Of a stretch of 64,000 nt of DNA, positions 48,990 through 64,000 are shown piece after piece. The notes under the pieces were generated by a model. It had not been told where the DNA came from. It made no database searches and saw only the letters and a program-made list of their open reading frames with translations. Each line of letters opens with the position of its first letter. The stretch's first letter is position 1. Both the position numbers and the translations under genes were made by a program. Source of the DNA: Trichopria drosophilae (taxonomy: Eukaryota > Arthropoda > Insecta > Hymenoptera > Diapriidae); NCBI GenBank assembly GCA_030407085.1, contig CM059587.1, positions 32,337,001 through 32,401,000 on the forward strand, read 5' to 3'.

Positions 48990-49290
48990 CCTGTGGCACA
49001 ATGACTTGTACTTTATAAAGACGCGACATCCGATCAAAAATTCAAAATGACGGCTGCAATACGAAGTTATTACGTACCGCTTTTGTATAAATGAACAATT
49101 TTTTATGACAATCACTTATTTCCGAAAATTCTCGATCAATTCTCAATTAATATCTTTGGTATTTTCTAGGGAACTGTTCATAGTGCTTAGAATTGCCTTT
49201 AAAGAGCCCGAATTTTAAAAATGTTATTTTGTCATCTTTTATTTACGTTTTTTTTGGTGAAATTTCCTACCTTACCTTTGGACTACTTTA
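48990..49290. repeat. dispersed repeat, copy 2 (intact)
   Basis: Contains GAAAATTCTCGATCAATTCT, TTGGTATTTTCTAGG and CATAGTGCTTAGAATTGCC in one piece, then GAAATTTCCTACCTTACC. It is the uninterrupted relative of the sequence at 18930-19308 plus 20217 onwards, and partly of 60840-61140. Confidence 0.6.
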
Positions 49291-49502
49291 ATATCGCAAT
49301 CAATTATTTTCTATACTATTTTATTGGTTATGTGCTTTAATAAAACATTGAACAATACAATAATTCAAATGCATTGTTCTATATTTGTGTATATTTTTAT
49401 AAATTTTTATTTAAAACGAGTTATACTTATGTATATCTTTATTAATCAATAAGCGTCCATTTTCTGCAGACATATGTCTGTATTGTCGGTGTCAGTGCCC
49501 CA

Positions 49503-49924
49503 CACTGTAAAAAATCCTTTTATAAAATTACTACTCTGAGAGTAGGTAACTTCTATGACCCATTCTGAGAGTAGTAAAATCCCTAGGAAAATTGTAAAAT
49601 TAACATCGAGTTTGTAAATTTACAGCTTCCAGAATAGTAAAATTAAATTAATCTTGTAAATTTACTGCTTCTAAAGTAGTAAAAGGACAACTTTCAGGGT
49701 AGTAAAAATAATTACTACTCTCAGAATAGGTAATTATTAGGACCCACTCTGAGAATAGCGATTTTACAATTTTGTTGTTATATGTATTACTATTGCAGTG
49801 GTACAATACCTAGCCAAATAGGAATTTTACATTTTTCAGAGTTGTGATTTTCAACTTTCTCTGGTAAAACTGTGGTTTAATTTTACAACTCCATAGTAAT
49901 TTTACAAAGGGATTTTTTACAGTG
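49503..49924. mobile_element. MITE with CACTGTAAAAAATCC ends
   Basis: 422 bp, CACTGTAAAAAATCC to GGATTTTTTACAGTG. Inside, ACTCTGAGAGTAG-like and TAGTAAAATT motifs recur. CACTG-type ends resemble the CMC (CACTA/Chapaev) group, but no transposase is present to test this. It lies just upstream of Arp1. Confidence 0.65.
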
Positions 49925-50373
49925 CACAAAATAATCCTTACAATATTCGAAATCACGATCGAAAGTTTGACATTCGAAAATTTTGAGTTCGAAATTTTAA
50001 AATTCTGTTTTTTCAATGTTCTGGAATTCGACCTCCACCCATTTTTTAGACGTCATAACGACATCTCAGAGACAACTTTGCGCTAACTTTATACGGCAAT
50101 ATTGTATGTTCCATGTAAATCAGGCTTTAAGTTGTTCTAGTTTCCTTTCACTGTGTTTGATGACCACGGACTGTTTAATTATTGTAGAATTATCCTTAGA
50201 TTACGGTAAAAAATTGTGAAAAATGAAAGGCGATAACCTGCAAGACAATACCTTACGCGAATAGGGGTTGGGTTGGGTAGTTGTCAGAATTCATATATGC
50301 ATACGTAGTTATATTTTGTACTATTTACAGCCGTTAGTAACAATAATTCCAATTTTCTAAACCGAATCTCACC

Positions 50374-58138
<7,765 letters not shown>

Positions 58139-58516
58139 AAATATTGCTTCAAGATTAATGTAACGAAGAAAATGCATGGCACAACATTTTCAGGACTCGT
58201 AATACATTTAATTAGAGAATTAGATTATATATTAAAAGCGATAAGTTTGCTTTGTGAGCCTGATCTGTAATTGACACGAATTGCAAATGCTAATTCAGTG
58301 CATAACACATACTTTTGTAACTACAGTAAATATTACGATTACTATATTTGCGCTGGTTGATTGCATGTTTTTTAAAAAAGTTAGTACCACTCGAATGTTT
58401 CAAACGATACTGAACACTATTAATGTAAATAAATGTACGAAGACTTATATCAAATATTTCGAGAGTGGTGAAAATCATGAAATTAATTTGTAAACTTGAT
58501 CAACAATTAAGCTTTT

Positions 58517-58533
58517 TTTATTAATGTAATAAA
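58517..58533. terminator. two-way poly(A) signals between Arp1 and TRDMT1
   Basis: Minus-strand AATAAA (plus TTTATT) is at 58517-58522 and plus-strand AATAAA at 58528-58533, five bases apart, in the 480 bp between the two convergent stop codons. Each is correctly placed to serve its own gene, which would make the two transcripts overlap at their 3' ends. Confidence 0.6.
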
Positions 58534-58618
58534 AGTTTTATATACATATATATATATATATATCTAAAAAATTACATTTTGTTTCATAACACAATTATCT
58601 CCGTTAGAAAACTCGTCA

Positions 58619-59752
58619 TTAAACTTTCTCTAACATTAACAGTTTTATTAACAAACTGACCACATGCACATTTATTGAATTACCGAGAAGTCTATATTTT
58701 TGTCTGGTCGTTATTTTATTTGGAAAATTAAAATCTTTCGGAAAACTCATTAATCTCGACACTTCCAACGGCGTGAAAAATCTCAATTGCAATTCAAGTA
58801 ATCTGTCTTCCGGTGCTTGATTTGTTAAATCTTTGAAAGTTTCTTCAATTTTTTCTTTTGAAAGCGAACTAAATACAGATCCAGAGCCTTCTACGTAATG
58901 AGTGTAGGCTTTCGTGAAACAACAAGATCCAACCGAGTCTGCCGTTCGTATATCGAGAACTCTCCAGTGTTTTAGCAATGTTGTTCGAGGGATAAAATAT
59001 TCCGAATCGACATTATCTTCCAAAATATGACTCAACTGATATGGTCGTTCTTCGTGTTGTTCGTTTGAAAAAATATTCAGAGACGTTTCTAAAGTATTAT
59101 TATTATTATAAATGAAACTTAAGCGTCGTTTCTTAGCAATCAGGTAATATCGTAGCCTGGAATTTGGAATTCCAAATTGACAAGGATTAAGGAGAAATTC
59201 CTTGAAGTTGAATTCTGATGTTTTAAGACACGAGATAACATCATTCCGCATATTTGATGTTTCAAAACCTTTCACATTTTCCAGGAGAATGTACGTCAAA
59301 GTTTCAAGCTTTGGAATCAATTGCAACACATGGTGGAGGGATGTTGTTCGATTGTCCGTCGAGTCTTTTTTCAATCCTGTGCGAGTGAAAGGTTGGCAAG
59401 GTGGACTCATGAGGATGCAGTTGATTTTCCATTTACGGATTTCATCGATGTTAAGTGCCTCGATGTTTCGGCTGAGATTAGCAGTTGATGGAAAGTTGTG
59501 CTTGTAGACTTCATTTGCAACGGTGTTTATGTCCATCGAAGCGACAATCATTCCGTCTACTTTACTTTCTAGAAATGAAATTTTGACGATTAATGGTAAG
59601 AATATTGAAATAAATTAATAGTTAAAGGTAAATGTATACAATGTTAGGTTAAGTAAATTTGTTTAATATATTTTACCACGAAAGGCATAATGCATTCCTC
59701 CGATTCCACTGTACAATTCCAAAATTCTTAATTTCTTGTCATCGGCCTCCAT
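58619..59752 (-). CDS. TRDMT1: tRNA (cytosine-38-C5) methyltransferase, Dnmt2 family
   Basis: Methylates C38 in the anticodon loop of tRNA-Asp and a few other tRNAs using S-adenosylmethionine; despite its fold it is not a main DNA methyltransferase. Two exons: 59752-59677 and 59568-58619, phase 1, 342 codons, 341 aa. Motif I LELYSGIGGMHYAFR binds the cofactor. Motif IV is SPPCQPFTRTG with catalytic C83. Motif VI is LLENVKGFE. The Dnmt2-specific CFT motif is present (CCFTKAYTHYVEGSGS), followed by the target-recognition region and the closing RYRLLGNSINVHVV. All key residues are there and the frame is open, so it looks functional. The intron is short (108 bp). The gene lies tail to tail with Arp1, with stop codons 480 bp apart. 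Confidence 0.97.
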
Positions 59753-61529
59753 ATTCGTCACGTAATGACATAGGTTTACAGCTAAAAATCATTTGTGTTT
59801 CTTGTGTTACAAGTAAACATAACCTAGAAAAGATTGACCTTTCCTTTCAGTTTTCGATTTACATATTATTTTCAGTATTTTTATAGTACAATTAATCATT
59901 TCTGAATAAATAAAAAATATTTGCCAACAAATTGAAGCAAAATAGAATTTTTTGAAAATTCAAAATTTGGTATCCTGTGGGTAACAAAAAATATCTAAGT
60001 CGGTAATGTAAAGTTCTGTAGCTCAACTCGGAAGGTACACGATAGAATAGACGTGTAATATCTACTGTACCCAGTGTGTTGGGTTGGTAGTTTACTTCCA
60101 GTAAACTACTTCAGTTTTCTACGTGTCGAATATGGCGTACACTACATCTTCAGTTTTCTACACAAATTGTAGTCTACTTTTGAATTTATTTAGAGCAATT
60201 TATGTGTATTTTTAGTTAAAAATCAAACTGAAGACCGAAAAATCCAAAAAGATACAAGGTATCCGTAAAATATTAGTTACAAATGATGTAAATATTATCA
60301 AAACTACTTTTAAAACCTCGCTAATGTCACCATTAAGGAGGTTATCTTGTTGAAAAATGCTGTTATGATTGTAGAAATCAATAAAATTTATTTCACAAAT
60401 ATTATAAATTATTTTTTACGACAGGAATATAACATTAATTGGGTTATTACTTAATCTTTTCTTTTAAGATTTCAAATACCTTGGCACCTTGAATTCAGGA
60501 AAAATTCTTTTTCGATTATAATGGATAAAAAAAAACAATTTAATGAAACCCATAAAACATAAACGTTTGAATAGGTTATGTTTTCAAACATGTTTCAGTA
60601 TTCAACCATTTTCATGTAGACTACATGTTTTCTACGTTTTCGACGTAAACTACTGGTTATCTATATTTACATTTGTAGAAAACCAGTTTTTCTTTCCTTT
60701 TACCCAATAGTGACTATACCCATGGTGGAATCTCAGGATAGATGGCTCACAGTCACAGTGGATGGAATTTTAAATATATTTAAGCATTTGAGGTCAATGA
60801 ATAAATATCCGGTATGTACACAACTAAAAATTCCACATTCAAAATGACGGATCCAATATGGACGACATAAAAATTGGAAGGCCGGCAAATTTAAACAATA
60901 CATGTAGGGGTTTATTGGACCGCTCAATTCAAATTCGTTATTTAAAATGCTAACCCCAAATAATAGCGTGTAAGTTAGCTGGTTGAAATGTATGCAATTA
61001 ATTATATTTGACATTTTATAAGAAACTGTTTACAGTGCTAAGAATTGTCTTTAGAGCCAAAATATTAAAAATATTAATCAGTCATTTTTAATTTACGTTT
61101 TTTAGTGAAATTTCCTACCTTACCAGCGGACCACTTTAGAACCCCTGTAAACGACTGGTGAAAGGGCTCGAAATAAAACGTGCAATTTGATCGGCCGAAT
61201 AAAAATATCAAATTGCGATCAATCGGTGACGATCCGATCGTGGCGCAGACTTCCTAACCCGATGACATCCCGAAACGTAGGTGAGAAACCCGATCGTCAA
61301 TTTTTTACATCTTAGTTCGACTTTTCAATTTATCGAACATTTAAATAGAGCACAACGTCATATTATATATCGATATTATAATGTTCGAATTACAAATAAT
61401 TGTATCGCGATCGTCACCATTTTTAAGGGCCTTTTATATAATTTACCTAACAGGCCTGCTTCATTTCGAGAGGTACCCAAATTCGGGTATGCAATGGCGT
61501 AGGGAAAACCACCTTTGTGGGAAAACCCT

Positions 61530-61612
61530 AAAAGAAGTCAGATGTCCTTATGAGATCTTTAAGAACTCATGTTCAGAAAACCCTCAGAAAGTGGGACATC
61601 TGACTTCTTTTA
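61530..61612. repeat. short hairpin, TAAAAGAAGTCAGATG arms
   Basis: CTAAAAGAAGTCAGATGTCC pairs exactly with GGACATCTGACTTCTTTTAG across a loop of about 43 bases. Confidence 0.75.
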
Positions 61613-61660
61613 GAGCACATTTCGAAATCATTTTGAACTCTTTTATTTTGCTGTCTGGGA

Positions 61661-61772
61661 TCCCTGCAAACACAAAAGTAATAGTTATGTAACAACTATG
61701 TAACATTTATGTAACAATGTAACCAATGCGTAAATATTACATAGCTGTTACTTTCCGTGTTTGCAGGGATGT
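61661..61772. repeat. short hairpin MITE, CCCTGCAAACAC ends
   Basis: ATCCCTGCAAACAC...AAAGTAA at left and TTACTTTCC.GTGTTTGCAGGGAT at right, with TATGTAACA repeats between. About 110 bp. Confidence 0.7.
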
Positions 61773-62329
61773 AAAACAGTGGAAAATATTATTTCTCGAT
61801 TTGCGCCTGCAGTTTTTAAATTACATGGGAATAAAACCAATGGAAACCTGTTTTCTTTGGGTTTCCACAATCTCTGAGATTGGAATATACAATTACAAAT
61901 TTCTAAAATTACGATTGAAACTGATACGTTAATGAGGTTGAAACTAGTTGGATTCGATCGGATTTCGTTGTACGGTACTTTTCGAATGGTTGACATCAAA
62001 TTCCTTATTCAAATTGTAAAGATTCGAGAATGGTAGAAGGGGAATGCGGAGAGGTACGGAAGAGAGGGAAGACAGGGAAGGAGGTTACAATTTTTAATTT
62101 TAAATTAAATTAGGATTTCGTCAACACTTGTTACAGCGGGTTCTTTTCAGATTGCTTGCTTCCAAAATACGAATACACTAAAATCCTAAAACGTGGCGAA
62201 GCACGGGAGGAGGAGGAGGAGGTGGTACATTTAATTAGTTTAATGTTGAGAGATCACTCGCATATTTCTTGGTATTTTTCGATATTTAACAATTTTTCTT
62301 TATCAATTACAATATCTTAATTCTGATTT

Positions 62330-63290
62330 CTGTCGATAGCTCTCGACCCTATCAAGCTATTTAGATCTTTACGGATCTCTTTCGATCTTTCTCGGTCTTT
62401 GTCAATCTCTTCCGACCTTTTTTGATCTTTCTCGATGTCTCTCGCCCCCTAACGAGCTATCTCTTTATGAATCTCTTTCCATCTTATTCGATCACACTCA
62501 ATCTTTCCCGATCTTTCTCAATCTTCGCCCGTCTTTTGTCGATCTTTCTCGATCTTTTCCGATCTTTCTCGATGTCTCTCGTCTCCTATCCAGCTACAGT
62601 AGTCCTTCCCTTATTCTAATTTGTCCAGTCAGGCAAGATGGCGGCCTTCTTCCCTTATTCTAATTTTCCCCTCTCCCCCACTACTTAGATTTGTAGTCTC
62701 ACTTTTGTCTCTTTTTCTTTTGTTGCGCATGCGCGGTTATTTGTATTTAGAAAATCCACACGTCAACACACGTCAGTGGGGAGAACGCGTGAGTGAAAAT
62801 ATTAGAATAGGAGAAGAGAACAAATTAGAATAAGGGAAGGAGTACTGTATCTAGATATTTATGGATTTCTTTCGATCTTATTCGATCATTCTCGAATTTC
62901 CCGATCTTTTTCCGATTCTTCCTGATCTTCCCCGATCTTTCCCGATCTTTCCCGATCTTTCTCGATCTTTTCCTACCTTTCTCGACGTCTCTCGCCCCTA
63001 TCGATCTATCTAGATCTTTATAGCTCTCTTTCGATCTTATTCGATCATTCTCGATTTTTCTTGATATTTTTCGACTTTTTGCAAACTTTTCTAGATCTAT
63101 TTGGATCTTCTTCGATCTATCCAGGTCTTTATTGATTTGTCTCGATCTTTCCCGGTCTATATCCATAAGTCTCGAGCTTTCCGAATCATTTTCGGTCTTG
63201 TTTGGTTTTTCTCGATCTTTCTCACTATTTCCCCATGTTTCTCAATTTCTGTCGCTCCCAATCGATCATTTTCGATCTTTCTCGATCATT
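62330..63290. repeat. pyrimidine-rich satellite, TTTCTCGATC unit
   Basis: Diverged 10 bp units (TTTCTCGATC, TTTCCCGATC) organised in a longer repeat of about 140-156 bp marked by GATGTCTCTCGCCCC...AGCTATCTAGATCTTTA. Interrupted by the MITE at 62597-62847. Frames of K/R/D/S codons on the minus strand are not genes. Confidence 0.8.
62597..62847. mobile_element. pogo-like MITE, CAGTAGTCCTTCCC type
   Basis: 251 bp, CAGTAGTCCTTCCCTTATTC to AATAAGGGAAGGAGTACTG, TA at 62595-62596 and 62848-62849. Carries CAAGATGGCGGCC near the left end. Inserted in the satellite. Confidence 0.8.
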
Positions 63291-63589
63291 TTCATTATGT
63301 TATGTTAAAAATTATAATTTATAAAAAATGTTATGGATGTAAATAATGAACATGTGCTCAAAAAACGTAAAACAATATCCAGTTTAATTACATATTTCAT
63401 ATTTTCATAGTTTACGACGGTTCAAGCACCGATGAAGGGTTAAAGTTTAAAAATGTCTTTTGGTCTTAAAATATACCATAAGTAAAGGAAAGCGAGTGAG
63501 CGGCCGATGGCCGCAAACGCTAAAAAGGGTAGACTCTGGGTTTCGCATTCTATTTTTTGGTGTAAATTGATCTCTCCTGTAATTTTCAA

Positions 63590-63672
63590 TATCTAAGTCT
63601 ACTGTGGGAACGCTCGCCTCGTAATCTGGAAGATCCCTAGGTCGCGAGTTCGAATCCCTGTCCTTGTACATT
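63590..63672 (+). mobile_element. tRNA-like SINE remnant or pseudo-tRNA
   Basis: GGTCGCGAGTTCGAATCCC is a good B-box/T-arm match, and AACGCTCGCCTCGTAATC resembles a D-to-anticodon region with a CTCGTAA loop. The anticodon stem does not pair properly and the acceptor stem is unclear, so a functional tRNA is unlikely. Confidence 0.4.
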
Positions 63673-64000
63673 TTTCTGTTTATTTTCAGTGTTTTCAGGA
63701 AAACTTACGGGGCGAAGGTACGAAATCGGGATTGCTTACTGACCTCGATCAGTACTAGTCCGCGTCTTTATCGTCAGCTGTTTTTTTTCTTAATCGGCGT
63801 ACCGTTAGCATTGTCCTTTTCTACCTTAGCATAGTACTTGCGATGAGTCCGCTATGGTATAGATCGTCGAATACATTGCTGAAGGTTCCGATTAAGTGTA
63901 CGTATGTCTTTTTCAAATGTTTGTATCCTCCTGTGCAGGAATCATGAAAGAACATACCTCGATTAGCCGATGACCAAGGCATAATGAAGAAGTAAATCTC

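Larger units (their letters stand above)
59753..62329. other. right intergenic region, no gene recognised
   Basis: Contains part of a dispersed repeat (60840-61140), an imperfect repeat of TAGTTTAC/GTAAACTA motifs near 60090-60660 and two hairpins listed separately. GAAACGTAGGTGAG near 61272 looks like a splice donor after a short ATG frame (61262), too little to call an exon. Confidence 0.45.

Noticed and set aside
59202..59507. 101-codon plus-strand open frame
   Set aside because: Antisense of TRDMT1 exon 2.
62825..63166. 113-codon minus-strand frame rich in R/K/D/S
   Set aside because: Translation of the TTTCTCGATC satellite; low complexity, not a gene.
63590..63672. Functional tRNA-Thr (CGT)
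   Set aside because: B box is good but the anticodon stem has mismatches and no acceptor stem closes; better explained as SINE or pseudo-tRNA.

Overview
This is an AT-rich window of nuclear DNA from an animal, most likely an arthropod. It holds five conserved protein-coding genes with GT-AG introns, buried in a dense field of inverted-repeat transposons and broken LINE retrotransposons. The genes point to an insect-like genome that is not Drosophila: a KDM7/PHF8-type histone demethylase and a Dnmt2 homologue are both present, and short TTAGG runs (the insect telomere motif) lie inside one repeat. I could not identify the species. A hymenopteran is possible but unproven.

Layout, left to right. 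Positions 3386-18345 (minus) carry KDM7 (PHD finger plus JmjC demethylase). Nine exons can be followed from the start codon, and the 3' end lies outside the window or was not found. Its introns hold several foldback elements. Positions 18346-27512 are intergenic: repeats, an ATGGCGG-rich satellite, and LINE fragments L1 to L3. Positions 27513-40576 (plus) are TBC1D22 (Rab GTPase-activating protein), complete in seven exons and 524 aa, with introns swollen by nested elements. Positions 41919-47062 (minus) are PARS2 (mitochondrial prolyl-tRNA synthetase), complete in five exons and 441 aa, convergent with TBC1D22. Positions 50374-58138 (plus) are Arp1/centractin, complete in seven exons and 376 aa. 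Positions 58619-59752 (minus) are TRDMT1/Dnmt2 (tRNA cytosine-38 methyltransferase), complete in two exons and 341 aa, tail to tail with Arp1 and apparently sharing a two-way poly(A) signal region. From 59753 to the end I recognise no gene, only repeats, small hairpins, a pyrimidine-rich satellite and a tRNA-like SINE remnant.

The five genes are unrelated housekeeping genes (chromatin, membrane traffic, mitochondrial translation, dynactin, tRNA modification), so this is not a functional cluster. For all five, exon phases add up exactly and the conceptual proteins align along their length with the known families. The comparisons were made from memory of those families, without a database search.

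The most interesting material is repetitive: (1) a group of long foldback elements with CCC...GGG ends inserted at TTAA, one with its empty site preserved in the other arm of the palindrome it landed in; (2) pogo-like MITEs at TA, two of them with related empty sites in the window; (3) LINE copies whose 3' ends share a hairpin with compensatory base changes; (4) a nest at least four insertions deep in the last TBC1D22 intron. Foldback arms of up to about 650 bp inside introns of expressed genes would make long double-stranded RNA in the pre-mRNA.
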